DNA of 64,000 nt from Chrysomallon squamiferum (taxonomy: Eukaryota > Mollusca > Gastropoda > Neomphalida > Peltospiridae), in assembly GCA_012295275.1 (NCBI GenBank), contig CM022679.1, forward strand, positions 22,446,610 to 22,510,609, written 5' to 3'. Made by a program: the position numbers and the translations under genes. Positions 37,662-49,350 of the stretch are shown here, piece after piece. Each line of letters begins with the position of its first letter. Position 1 is the first letter of the stretch. The notes below the pieces were generated by a model. That model saw only the letters and a list, made by a program, of their open reading frames with translations, ran no database searches and was not told where the DNA came from.

Positions 37662-39647
37662 TGTCTGTGTGTGTGTGGGTGTGTGTGTGTGTGCACGCGC
37701 ATGTGTGTATCTGTGTATGTCTACATTTGATTATAATTTTTACAAGCAAATCAAATATATAATAATAATGATATTTCATTGCATTTCTCTTTGGTATGTA
37801 AGAATGTGTATATCTATATGTGTGTACAAATATGTATATGTATATGTACGTATATATATATATATTTCAGATGGATGTCATGTTTCAACAAAAGCAAATA
37901 AATCCCTGATCCATTGTAAAGGCAACATACAACAGTGCACAGTGAACAAAACTGTTGTCAAAAAATATTACTGTAAGTTAATAATTTCAGAAATCTTATT
38001 ATAAATATTAAACAATCTGCTTTAGCATGTAAAATTCTATTTATTAAATTTAATTTTATAATTCTAGGTTTGAAATCCAAGTCTCATTGCTTGGGTTAAA
38101 AAAAGAAAAGAAAGATAAACAAATGTTTTATATTATTTCGTGTCTATGGGCAGGTTTTTGTTAAAACAATTTTGCTGCTAAGAATTAAAAGTAGTCGAGG
38201 TGTCATGGCTATGGGTTTCCTCTCTGCAATTATCATTATTTAAGAAAATTAATCAATAATAACTATTAATGCTAAATGTTTTTAAAGATTTGTATAGATT
38301 CGTTCTTTGTATTTAGTCATTCACTTACGTATGTGTATGTATTTATTTACATTGTTTTCGGTATTTTCGTTTGAATACTCATGTTTAATTTCCTATAGAT
38401 ACGGGAAAACAAAATGAGCAGAGTGAAGAACAAAGCAATGAAACCTTGGAAGTTCGTGATCAAAGTCAACAAAGGAGCTCTAATGCTTCTGGAATTAATG
38501 ACTGCGGTCAAGTAGTGAAAGACGACAATAAAGAGAACAGATTTGAACAAATGAATGGTAAGATTAATGAGTAGTGAATTTCATTACCTTAATATCTCAG
38601 TGAATTTTATAGTTTAATCTAAACTTATTATTTGTTTTTGTGTCCCTCTCACCCACACCCCATACACACAAACACACACTCGCACGCTGTTTTTAAAGAT
38701 TTGTATAGATTCGTTCTTTGTATTTAGTCATTCACTTACGTATGTGTATGTACTTATATATAATGTTGTTTTCGGTATTTTCGTTTGAATACTCATGTTT
38801 AATTTCCTATAGATACGGGAAAACAAAATGAGCAGAGTGAAGAACAAAGTAATGAAACCTTGGAAGTTCGTGATCAAAGTCAACAAAGGAGCTCTAATGC
38901 TTCTGGAATTAATGACTGCGGTCAAGTAGTGAAAGACGACAATAAAGAGAACAGATTTGAACAAATGAATGGTAAGATTAATGAGTAGTGAATTTCGTTA
39001 CCTTAATATCTCAGTGAATTTTATACTTTAATCTAAACTTATTATTTGTTTCTCTGTCCCTCTCACCCACACCCCATACACACAAACACACACTCGCACG
39101 CGCACACATACGTATGTGTATGTATTTATTTATATTGTTTTCGGTATTTTCTTTTCAATACTCATGTTTAATTTCCTATAGTTGAACACTGTCTTGTAAC
39201 ACGAAATGAGCAGGGTCAACAACAAAGCGATGAAACCTTTGCAGTTCCTGATCAGAGTCAACAAACAATTTGTTATGCTTCTGGAATTAATAAAGAGAAA
39301 AGATTTCAGCAAATGAATGGTAAGATTAATGAGTAGTGAATTTCATTACCTTAATATCTCAGTGAATTTTATAGTTTAATCTAAACTTATTATTTGTTTT
39401 TGTGTCCCTCTCACCCCATACACACAAACGCACACACACACACACACTGTCTGTGTGTGTATGTGTGATTTATTCAACATGTAAAAGAAAAAAACTCATT
39501 TGTGTTCAGGTAAATTCATATTTCTTTCGAATGACAGAAAATTTTAATCCTGGCATGATTGCAATATTATGTATGGAGTTACTTTGTAAAAACTACTGGC
39601 GCACAGTAACTGTAACAATGAAAAAAGACGATAAAGAAAACAGCTAA
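33922..39647 (+). CDS. Six-exon gene with triplicated Gln/Glu/Asn-rich exon, sharing the locus N-terminus
   Basis: Proposed exons: 33922-33937 (MASET), 37871-37972, 38399-38557, 38813-38971, 39182-39319 and 39538-39647, in frame across phase-1 junctions, giving 227 residues. Exon 2 encodes a Cys/Lys-containing segment (GCHVSTKANKSLIHCKG). Exons 3 and 4 encode the same 52-residue Gln/Glu/Asn-rich segment with one silent difference; exon 5 is a diverged third copy. The last exon ends KKDDKENS then stop. No domain was recognised; the repeated exons look like a flexible linker. Because all junctions are phase 1, exon 5 could instead splice to the CARD exon at 43378, giving a 562-residue product. 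The exon set is inferred from splice sites, phase and repetition. Confidence 0.55.
33940..37870. other. Long intron or intergenic stretch with decayed modules and repeats
   Basis: Contains a degenerate first-exon copy at about 35603-35620 (ATG changed to TTG, donor damaged), a duplicated flank at 34.55-34.75 kb also seen at 40.15, 41.92 and 47.95 kb, (GA)n at 35817-35891, (CA)n at 36051-36103, a Tigger-like element at 36606-37320, and (CTAT)n/(TG)n at 37576-37720. Confidence 0.6.
36606..37320 (+). mobile_element. Tigger/pogo-like internally deleted DNA transposon, longer copy
   Basis: Left end CAGTGGTACCGCGAGTTACG and right end ATGTCAAGGTACCACTG form terminal inverted repeats, followed by TA. 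The interior keeps a transposase N-terminus with MDPKKVSANDSAEKKKR, an interrupted stretch, then MARQYERSAFTICIILKQ and IKAITPAKG, the Tigger helix-turn-helix. The DDE catalytic part is missing. It sits inside the first intron of the gene starting at 33922. Confidence 0.8.
38399..39319 (+). repeat. Three tandem exon duplications, about 370-415 bp apart
   Basis: Exon and flanking intron are repeated: 38399-38557, 38813-38971 and 39182-39319. The first two exons differ at one synonymous site, and the surrounding introns (gtatgtgtatgta, tttcggtattttcg, atgtttaatttcctatag) are also nearly identical. The third lost about 20 bases and diverged in its 5' part. Each ends ATGAATG then GTAAGA. Confidence 0.85.
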
Positions 39648-39949
39648 CTACGTTTACAGAATATTTATAAGATGTATTTCATCGATATTGTTCTAGATGA
39701 AATTACAAGATCAATTATTATTTCTTATCCGAAACTTAGTAATTTTACAGTTTGTACTTTTATTTTCATAATGCTCTATATTATTGTTTTTTTATTACTT
39801 GTTAAGGAAATGTATACCAAATACTTTTATGAAAGTGTTGTCTTAATGCTTTATGCCATGAAACATAAACCTGTTTCACTATTATTATTATTATTATTAT
39901 TATTATTTTTACTATTATTATTAGTAATAGTTAGTATCGTTTCTTCAAG

Positions 39950-40350
39950 ATAGCGTCTCGAATAGATAGGCATTCCTTTCCGTTTACAAACAAATAAATC
40001 TAAAAATTAATTGTTTTATTCTTTATGTTCTTCTCATGCTTATATAAAGTACATCACATGCTGAAGGAGAAAAATAACAACAGAATATTCGACTTTTGAA
40101 TATTTGGAGAAAATAACATTAACGTAATCTTAGCTTTTTGGATATAGATGGGTTTCTTTTATCGTCAAACCATTCATAATCGTCTTTTAAACTTATTTAT
40201 TTATCTTTATGTTATATATGCTAAAAAACGAGATTTCAGTGAGTATAACTTTAAGTCAGGGTAATTATTTTAATACAATACTTATAAATCTTCATTTATT
40301 TTATTTCATTTTATTTCATTTGTTTGACTGTTTATTATTATTATTATTTT
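39950..40350 (+). pseudogene. Decayed first exon (ATA in place of ATG) and duplicated flank
   Basis: The line ttcttcaagatagcgtctcg is the first-exon module with ATG changed to ATA and the donor destroyed. The flank that follows is shared with the module starting at 41.82 kb. Confidence 0.6.
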
Positions 40351-40510
40351 TTTTTTTTTGTAACAGAGGTACTTCTACTGCTATCATAACTAATAATCGT
40401 AGCTGCAGTAGTAGTTGTGGTGGGAATAAAAGTAGTAATATATGTAGCGGTAGCGGCAGTAGTTATTGGTAATGCCAGCTGAACACCAGTGATACTCTTG
40501 TTTGTTTCAA

Positions 40511-40878
40511 ATTTTAAGAAGGGAAAAGACAAAATATTTTATGGTAGAATTGTGTCCAACACAGAACTCATCAGCAAACGTAGAAAACGATACAGATTGA
40601 TTAAACTTCAACACATAAAGTATGGTCTTATAGATGCAACAGCTCACAGTCCTCGAGCCATGCACAACGCGAAAAATTTGAAACAAGGATGGAATTATAC
40701 TTTACGACATGTAACTGTTAAACCTGTTCCCCAAAAGTACAAACACAGGAATTTATATAAATTAGAAATAGTTATAGAGGATGAATCTGAAATAATTGGT
40801 AATGACAAGGAAGATGTAAAGATTGAAAATATGCCGTATGAATCAATTGCAAGAATTAAATGTTATATCATATTATAA
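40511..40878 (+). pseudogene. Decayed copy of the first OB-like exon, truncated
   Basis: This stretch reads as a paralog of the first OB-like domain of the CARD gene, with conserved GRI, LRHVTVKPVP and YESIARIK. It stays open to TAA 40876-40878. The acceptor is changed from ttcag to ttcaa (40507-40511), and the second OB-like domain is replaced after IARIKC by sequence found in the intron near 46.92 kb. It therefore looks like a gene fragment cut by rearrangement. Confidence 0.7.
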
Positions 40879-41822
40879 TGCTATCATCGATTTAACATGG
40901 CAGAAATGAAATCAAATGAGTCATATCTTGAGAATAATTCCTAGTTTCTAACACTTACAGTGACACGTTCTCTGGTGGGTTTTTTCCATTTATTTACGCA
41001 TGCAATCACAACAACAACAACAACAACATCAACAGCAATAACAACAACAACAATAATAATAATAATGACAATTATAACAACAAAAACAATAACAACAACA
41101 GTAATAATAATAATATATTGTTTAACATTTTGTAATAACTTCATAAAAATTCATAATAATAATTAAAATCAAATAAATACATAAATTATTAATAATAAGA
41201 AAACAGTAAAGAAACTATGAAAAAAGAATCAAATAAATAAATAAATAAATAATCTAAATATTGACTCATATTCTTTTTACGTTCTTCTCATGTTTATATA
41301 AAATAATCGAATACTGACTGAGATTTTTGAATATTTGGGGAAAATAATAATAATAACTTCATTTACTCTGTGAGTTAATAAACTTGCGGTCCTAATGCAT
41401 CAATCTTTTCCATAAAACAGACCTCCCCAACTGCTTGCTTAATTTTTGCCCAGTTAGAATGCCGCATGTCAAGTTCTTAGAGAACAGTGTTAAAATGTAC
41501 AAAAACTGGAATTTTTATTTTGTCCATCCAGAATTTGTACCATTATCAGAATACCTCATGTAGTCTTATATAACCGACGATTTAGATAAGAATAATAAGA
41601 AGTGAAAAAGAACCTGTTTTTATATTTATCTTTGATTTTGTTTATTTTATTTTTAATTTATATAATTACAATAATGATAGGAAGGCTTTTTTTTTTTTTC
41701 CAGTCTGTGATATTAATTTTCACTAAATTTTCAACCAGCAGTAAATCAATTCAAAAATAGAAATGATATTTGGGTAAGACCATAATCTGACCTTGACGAC
41801 CTAGTAGTATCGCTTCTTCAAG

Positions 41823-41838
41823 ATGGCGTCTCAGATAG
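41823..41838 (+). pseudogene. First-exon copy with ATG kept but donor destroyed
   Basis: ATGGCGTCTCAGATAG is followed by ACATAC in place of the GTAGGC-type donor. A near-identical damaged copy is at 47864, so the damage predates the duplication of this segment. Confidence 0.65.
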
Positions 41839-42452
41839 ACATACCTCCTTTCAGTTATCTTATCTTGCTGATTTAGGCGACATTTATTTAATCTAGATAT
41901 TTTAAATATATCTGCAAATCATTCATAATCATCCTGATATATTTTATTTTCATATCTTTAATCATATTCTTTTGTTTTATCACTATAATCGTTATTATGA
42001 GCGAATAGGACTGAGTGAGTGCTACTCTAGGTCAAAATAGTTATTTTAATAGTTTATGTCAAATTTCATTTACTGATTGTTTTTGCTCTGTTGTTATTGT
42101 AATTTATTTGTTTATTTATTTAAAATTAATAATTAATATTGTTAATGATGATGATGATGATGATGATGATAATAAACAAAATGAATAAAATATTAATAAA
42201 ATAATGAAAAATAAATTTATAAATTAATGACAAGAAAATACATTAATAGAAATAAATAAAGAAAGAAATCGATGCCTTAAAACAACCCGTATAATCTTTC
42301 AAATACAGACATCACCAGCATATACGTATATTGTACAATTCCCTGCTTTATTATTATTTTTTTTTCAAATTAAATAATTATTTATTTATTTATTTAATTA
42401 TTTATCTATCTTTTTATTTTAGTTTAATTTATGTAGTTATTGATGTTATCAT

Positions 42453-42498
<46 letters not shown>

Positions 42499-43377
42499 CA
42501 CATACAATCTTTTTCATTTATTATTTTTCTTCCAGTTAATTCATATAAATAATTTTATTTTTCACTATGCTTATTATTTACATAAGAAATGCAAATCGAA
42601 ATTCCACACGATCCAATTTCTCGGTTCTTCTTGATTATTACACAAAAAATTATGTTAATTTATCATTTCTGATTCAGTTTTATAAAAAATAATAAACAGT
42701 AATAAAACAATATCTTTATTATTTTAATGAATCGGGGTATGTTTTTGTTTTTATTCTTTTTATTTTTTATTTTCCCCTTCCTGTTTTTACGTCTGCTCTG
42801 ATTCTGACGCTGGTAACAGTTTTCTTGTATACGGTTATATTTATAATCTGTATCTGCGATTGGTGATCAATTTACATTTCATTTGACGGTTATGACATCG
42901 TCAAAGTAACTAGCTTCACCTTGGTGCAAACTAAGTGGTTTGGGATTTACCTTCACATAGAGTAGTTTATTGACATACATCTTTAACTGAATTATTTACA
43001 TGTTTAATATGTTGTATAGATATCCTAAGTAAAGAATATGTTGCAAATAATTACTAGTTTCATTCTTAACATTTCTAGGTAAAATGTAATTATGTTTGTT
43101 GGTCAGTTATTAATTATTTGAATTAAATTTCTGTGCACGATTTGCGAATGTTTCTACAGATAATCACAACAATTTAAAAAGAAAAGAAAAGAAAAGAAAA
43201 ACGCAACAAATAAAAAACCCAAGGAAAGAAAGCAAAAATAATAATAATACTAGTAAAACAGAATACACGAACTACATATATATATATATATATATATATA
43301 GTGTTATTATTGCTGTTTTTAATGCTATTATTGCTGGTTGTTTTAGATTTCACTATGTCATATCTATTTATTTGCAG

Positions 43378-44471
43378 TGAGCAAGAAACGAAAGGAAGAA
43401 ATGAATATGGACCGACTGCGGGAAAATTTGGTGGAAATAACTGAAAGCATTAAGACAAAGCTGCTACTAAACTACATGGTACAAAAAAAGGCAATAACAC
43501 ACGATGAGAAAAAAACCATAAAAGGGTTTTCACGAAAAGAAGCAGCTGAAACTCTTTTGGATATCGTACGTATTATTCCATCTTTTCTCTTTGTTCAGTT
43601 TCTGTATCTAATGTCTATGATCAGAGATATCTGCGTGGTTTGAGGCGATGGAAAGATGTCTATTCTTCTCTTTGGCCTTCCGGCAGTCTTTTTTTTTCTA
43701 CTTACTGCCCAGTTACCTACTCTCTGCATACAAAGTATCCTGGGAAATGAAGTCTTGCTATTATTTATATTACAGAGTGGAGGTACCATCTCAGATAACG
43801 TTTTAGCATTATATTTATATGTTTTTAATTCCATATTACCGTTAATAATAATAATAACAACAACAACAACAACAACAACAATAATAACAATAATAATAAT
43901 AATAAAAACAACAACAACAATAATAATAACAATAACAATAATAATAATAATAATAATAATCATAATCATAATAATAACAAGAACAACAACAATAATAATG
44001 ATAACTAAATAAATTAGAAAGAAATTAAAATAAACAAATAAATAACAAAATGAAACCGTTACATGTTCATTTATTTATTTCTTTTGTTTCAGATTTTCGA
44101 TAATGCCATTTCACGTATACATAAAGTCTCAATGTGTGAAGTTTTCATGGAAGCACTAAAGAAATTTCGCTATAGAAATCTGATAAAGAAACTCGAAGAC
44201 ACAGAAGTTGAAGAAGATTTTGGTAAGCGGTTTTGAATGTTTCATGTTTATATTAATCGACGTTAACTTAATATTTCGGTCATTTGACTACATTGTCTGT
44301 ATGCTTACTTACATGATTACATGTTCTTAGTTTTGTTATTTATTAAAAAACCTATGAAATTAAACAAAATAAAATAACATAAACAAAAAAGAATACCATC
44401 CGCACTAAATCGGGTAGATTGTATTGTCATGGGTGGATAAGAGCAGAACAACCATCATTTTTAATAATAAC

Positions 44472-44502
<31 letters not shown>

Positions 44503-45399
44503 GTGATGATAAGAGATCAAAATTTTCTGATTACAATAATAATAGTAGTAGTAATAAAGTTTTTGTTAACCAGAAAATAAATGTTGATCTTTTATGTTTC
44601 AGATTTTGAAAAAGGATATGACAAAACTGTCATCGGCAGAATTATGTATAATGCAGAAAAAGTAAGCAAAAAAAACAACCCATACACATTTATTTTACTT
44701 GAACATAGACAGCATGGAATGTTGGAGGTCACAGCTCATAAACGTGTACCCATGAATATCGCCAAAAATTTGATCCCAGGACGGAGCTACACTCTCCGCC
44801 ATGTTAAAGTGGAAAAAGTTCCAGACAAATTCAAAAGTACGGACACAGATTTAGAAATAATTATAAAGTATGACACTGAATTTTGTGAGAGCAAAGAAAG
44901 TCTAGAACATCTAAAGACAAAGTATGAATCAATTGCAGAAATAAAAAGAAAGCCAAATAACTCGAGAGTGAATCTTACTGCCCAGGTTGTAAAAGTCACT
45001 GAGCTTCCTAGAACAAAGGGGAATAAATACAGACGTGAGAGGCTTTTGCTGTCTCAGAGAAATGATAACATACCGATGGATGTATTCTGTGAAAACGCAG
45101 GAAAATTTAAGGAGAGAGACATTATAGAGATAAAAAATGTAAGACTGAAGAAATCTGATGATGGCCCTTTTCTGTGGACTTCGACAAAGACAGATATAGA
45201 AAGGAAGTGTATTCTGAAAGAAGATTTCCAAGAATATGCTGAATCAGATGATGATGATAATGAGGAGGAAGGTCGTGAAGGAGAATCACTGAAAAAGGAA
45301 GATATTTGTAAAAAACGCAATCTGTCAGAGAATAATTCGGAAATCCTCCACCAACCCAAAAGAAAGAAACGAAATATAAAAACTGAAGCAGATGCCTAA
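43378..45399 (+). CDS. CARD plus tandem OB-like protein, candidate nucleic-acid sensor
   Basis: Coding exons 43378-43565, 44093-44222 and 44603-45399 join in phase; with a 16-nt first exon the product is 376 residues. Residues 16-108 read as a CARD: DRLRENLVEI, LLLNYMVQKKAITHDEKKTI, RKEAAETLLDI, then MEALKKFRYRNLIKKLE. Residues 113-200 and 231-312 look like two OB-like barrels, each with alternating beta strands (GRIMYNAEKV, LRHVKVEKVP; LTAQVVKVTELP, RDIIEIKNVRLKK). An acidic run (324-338) and basic PKRKKRN (363-369), a likely nuclear signal, follow. CARDs assemble signalling complexes and tandem OB folds commonly bind nucleic acid, so a cytosolic or nuclear sensor is inferred. The first exon is uncertain: the nearest intact upstream copy is 33922, or translation could start at Met14 within this exon. 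OB assignment is by eye. Confidence 0.72.
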
Positions 45400-45724
45400 T
45401 TATAATGTCTAACTGGAAAGGCGCGTACGGAGATCTTAGAGAATAAATATGAAACTGGAATTTTCACATTGTTGGGCCAGCTGTTATAGTACAGACATGG
45501 TCATTAATAAATGTAGCAGTAGAAGTAACAGTAGGAGTAGTAATACTAGCAACAGTAGGATTAGTTGATCTGGTGATGGTGCTGTTTTTTTATTATACTA
45601 CATTTCACTGGTTAAAATGTACTTACAGCAAAGTAATAAAAATATTTATATTTACAAGCTATTTATTTGTTTTATTTATTTATTTATTTATTTATTTACT
45701 TACTTACTTATTTATTTATGTGCA

Positions 45725-45934
45725 TTCGGCAAGGAAGAAGGACTGGGTTATGACGTGTGATTCTGAAACCTGCTTCAGAAAAACTGGAATGATGGATCGT
45801 ATCTCTCAACTTCGACTAAAACAAATATAAAAATATATGAAAGAAACTTTCCCAATACAAATGAATCAGATGATGGTGATGACGACAATGATGATGATGT
45901 TGAAGAACAATTGGGAAAGAATAGACAAGAATAG
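45725..45934 (+). pseudogene. Relic of the second OB-like domain and acidic tail
   Basis: A frame near 45780-45934 contains STSTKTNIKI and NESDDGDDDNDDD, matching TSTKTDIERK and ESDDDDNEE of the CARD gene. Upstream OB strands are lost and no acceptor is seen. It follows the intact gene by about 330 bp and shows that a second copy of this exon once lay in tandem. Confidence 0.6.
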
Positions 45935-45984
45935 AAACACATAGCAAAGAAACTGATTTTATATTCAACTTTGATTTTGTCGTA

Positions 45985-45989
45985 AAGTA

Positions 45990-46059
<70 letters not shown>

Positions 46060-46185
46060 AATAAATAAATAATTAAAAACTGGACATATCCCCAATAAAA
46101 AAATTAAATAAGATCCTATTATTATTATTATTATTATATATTATTATATATTATTATTATTATTATTATTATTAACAAAATAATA
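45985..46185. repeat. (TAA)n/(ATAA)n and (TTA)n microsatellites
   Basis: Simple repeats form a TAA tract followed by a TTA tract, an imperfect palindrome. Frames of poly-Ile are artefacts. Confidence 0.9.
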
Positions 46186-46354
46186 CTGTTGAGGATTTAT
46201 GTCAGAATGTCCTTTCAGTCGATGATATCGATTTTCACCAACTTGGCAAGCAACAGAAAGATTAATTCTAATATGAATAGTTGGGGAAACCAATAATGTG
46301 ACCTCGATGACCTAGCAAATAGAAAGGCTTCAAATCGTAAGTGACACCACTCGT

Positions 46355-46363
46355 TTCTTAGAA
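46355..46363 (+). promoter_or_regulatory. GAS-like STAT site TTCTTAGAA
   Basis: TTCN3GAA lies 17 bp before the ATG at 46380 within tcgtttcttagaaatcccgc. The same word is at 50932-50940 before the ATG at 50957. A 9-bp motif can occur by chance, so function is only suggested. Confidence 0.35.
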
Positions 46364-46379
46364 ATCCCGCAGTTTCAAG

Positions 46380-46395
46380 ATGGCGTCTCTGACAG
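46380..46395 (+). CDS. Intact 16-nt first coding exon (MASLT)
   Basis: ATGGCGTCTCTGACAG is followed by donor GTAGAC and ends in phase 1. Context TTTCAAGATGGCG is a good start context and resembles a YY1 site. No complete acceptor set specific to this copy was identified; it could serve exons at 51484 and beyond. Confidence 0.5.
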
Positions 46396-46615
46396 GTAGA
46401 CGTTACTTTACGTCTTACTTCTATTCCTTTATCTTGCTGAATTAGTTCAGATGTATTTAATTAGAACATTTTGGTTACATAAAAATTTCTTTTATCTTCA
46501 AATCTATCGTAATTTTATTATCATCATCATCATCATCATTATCATCATTAACTATCTGCATTTATGGTTTACTCCAGAAATCATTTTTTTTCTAGTCTGC
46601 TCTCTTTGCTTTTTT

Positions 46616-46718
46616 ACGCATGCGTTTATGACGTCAGTGTCTCCTGATACAAGCATTTTATTGGATAATTATGATATGATATAAACAGGTGACAGCTTCA
46701 AGATGGCGTCTCGGACAG
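46616..46718 (+). CDS. Intact first coding exon (MASRT) with upstream CRE-like site
   Basis: The exon is 46703-46718, ATGGCGTCTCGGACAG then GTAAAT. Upstream are the palindromes ACGCATGCGT (46616-46625) and TGACGTCA (46629-46636, a perfect CRE). It lies about 320 bp after the MASLT exon, so two alternative starts are adjacent. Confidence 0.5.
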
Positions 46719-46929
46719 GTAAATCGTTTAAATGTTATATCTGTTGATTTATCTTCCTCATTTATCAATGTTACAGTGTTGAAAAAATGCAGTAAATACA
46801 TGCATTCTTGTAGCATTTTATTAATAAGCAACTGTAAATGAGTAAATTGCCTGTTTATCATAGAAGTAATAAGTAAATGTGTTGATAAATCTAGTTTCAT
46901 TTCATTTTGAAGTAGGCTATCATCGATTT

Positions 46930-48614
46930 AACATAGCAGAAATGAAATCAAATTAGTCAGATCTTGAGAATAATTCCTAGTTTCTAACTTTTTCAGAGAC
47001 ACGTTCTCTGGTGGGCTTTTTCCATTTATTTATGCATGCAATCACAACAACAACAACAACAATAACAATAATTTGTTTAACATTTTGTAATAAGTAATAA
47101 AAATTTACAATTAATAACAAAAACAAATAAAATAATAATAATAATAAATAGGTAAATGTTTTTACAAAATAAAAATATTTTGTTTTACATATTGTAATAA
47201 GTTCATAAAAATTTATAATAATCAATAAATTATAAATATAATTAATTTATTAATTAAAATAATAATTAAAATCAAATAAATATATAAATTATTAATAATA
47301 AGAAAACAGTTTGAATAAATAAAGGAAAGAAACTATGAAAAAAGAATCAAATAAATAAATAAATAAATAATCTAAATATTGACTCTTATATTCTTTTTAC
47401 GTTCTTCTCATGTTTATATGAAATAATCAAATACTGAAGGAGAAAATTTTTGCCCAATTAGAATGCCGCATGTCGTTCGACTTTTGAATATTTGGGGTTA
47501 AAATGTAATAAAAACTGGAATTTTTATTTTGACCTGTCCAGAATTTGTAGCATTATCAGAATACTGCAACAGCTTGCTCTGATTAGCACGTTAATTTTTT
47601 ATTCCTAAGAATAATACAAAGTGAAAAAGAACCTGTTTTTATATTTATCTTTGATTTTGTTTATTTTATTTTTGATTTATATAATTACAATAGTTACGGA
47701 TTTATGATAGGAAGGTTTTTTTTTTTATTTATTTATTTATTTTTTTTTCCAATCTTTGATATTAATTTTCACTAAATTTTCAAACAGCAGTTGAAAAATA
47801 GAAATGATATTTGGGGAAGACCATAATCTGACCTTGACGACCTAGTGGTATCGATTCTTCAAGATGGCGTCTCAGATAGACATACCTCCTTTCAGTTGTC
47901 TTATCTTGCTGATTTAGGCGACATTTATTTAATCTAGATATTTTAAATATATCTGCAAATCATTCATAATCATCCAGATATATTTTTATTTTCATATCTT
48001 CCATCATATTCTTTTCTTTTATCACTATATCATTATTATGAGCGACTAGGACTGAGTGAGTGCTACTCTAGGTCAAAATAGTTATTTTAATAGTTTATAT
48101 AAAATTTCATTTACTGATTGTTTTTGCTCTGTTGTTATTTTAATTTATTTGTTTATTTATTTAAAATTAGTAATTAATATTGTTAATGATGATGATGATC
48201 CTGATAACAATAAATAAATAAAATAAATAAAATATTAATAAAATAATTAGTAATAAAAATAAATTTTGAAATAATTAGGAAAATAAATAATAAAATGTTT
48301 TCAAACGAATGAAATAATCAGTAAATAAACAATTATATATAAAAAATAAATAAATAAGTTTAATAAAATAAAATAAAATAAAATAATGAAAAAATTGATA
48401 AATTAATAATAAGAAAATACATTAATAGAAATAAATAAAGAAATAAATCGATGCCTTAAAACAACCCGTATAATCTTTTAAATATAGACATCACCAGCAA
48501 TACGTATATTGTACAATTCCCCGCTTTAGTATTAGTATTTTTTCAATTTAATTATTTATTTATCTATCTATCTTTCTATTTTAGTTTAATTTATGTAGTT
48601 GCTGATGGTATCAT

Positions 48615-48672
<58 letters not shown>

Positions 48673-48900
48673 CACTTACAGTCTTTTTCATTTATTATTT
48701 TTCTTCCAATTAATTCATATAAATAGCAGTTTTTATTTTTCACTATGATCATTATTTACATAAGAAATGCATATCGAAATTCCACACAATCCAATTTCTC
48801 GGTTCTTCTGGATTTTTACATTAGAAATTATGTTAACTTATCAGTTCTGATCAGTTTTCTTAAATAATAAAAAGTAATAAAACAATATCAATATAATTGT
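46930..48900 (+). repeat. Large direct duplication of 40.90-42.75 kb
   Basis: The segment repeats 40.90-42.75 kb in order: cttgagaataattcctagtt, acacgttctctggtggg, the CAA microsatellite, the damaged first exon at 47864, the Jun-like flank at 47.95 kb and the (TTTA)n tract at 48.6 kb. Divergence is moderate, with indels mostly in microsatellites. It contains no intact coding exon. Confidence 0.82.
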
Positions 48901-49280
48901 TTTTACTTATTTATCAATTTTTATTTTTTATTTAGTTATTATTTTGAGACTCAGATAAATTAAAATTAAATTTATTTTTGTTTCATTTTTTTTTTTTTTC
49001 GTGTTTAACCTAACAATTTGTACTTTTATTTTCATAATGATTTTTTTTTTAAATAATTTTTTTATGACTTATTACGGAAGTGTAAATCAAATATTGATTT
49101 ATCAGCGCATTTAGCTGATTTTTATTGTTGTTATTGCTATTATTATTATTATTATTATTATTGTTATTATTATTATTATTATTGTTATTTATTTTAATTT
49201 TTTGTATTTACGGTTCATTCAATAAATCTTCATTTTTTTTTCTCACTATATATTATTTCTTTCCTTTCTTAAAGCAATAT

Positions 49281-49350
49281 ATAACTGTAATATGAAAACA
49301 ACAGACGATGAAAACAATAGATACGTACGTTCACAATATTTATAAGAAGT
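49281..49350 (+). pseudogene. Relic of the KKDDKENS terminal exon
   Basis: ataactgtaatatgaaaaca and the following bases to tataagaagtat match the end of the exon at 39538-39647 and its downstream flank, with indels that break the frame. Confidence 0.45.

Larger units (their letters stand above)
46190..46620 (+). repeat. Promoter and first-exon segment duplicated at 50760-51185
   Basis: The two segments agree almost base for base, from gaggatttatgtcagaatgt through the first exon to tctagtctgctctct. They diverge after that. This is a recent direct duplication carrying a promoter, a first exon and the start of its intron. Confidence 0.88.

Noticed and set aside
43378-45399. Naming the CARD gene a PYHIN family member
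   Set aside because: The death domain reads as CARD, not PYRIN, and I see no confident residue-level match to mammalian HIN domains. Only the architecture is similar, so no gene symbol is given.
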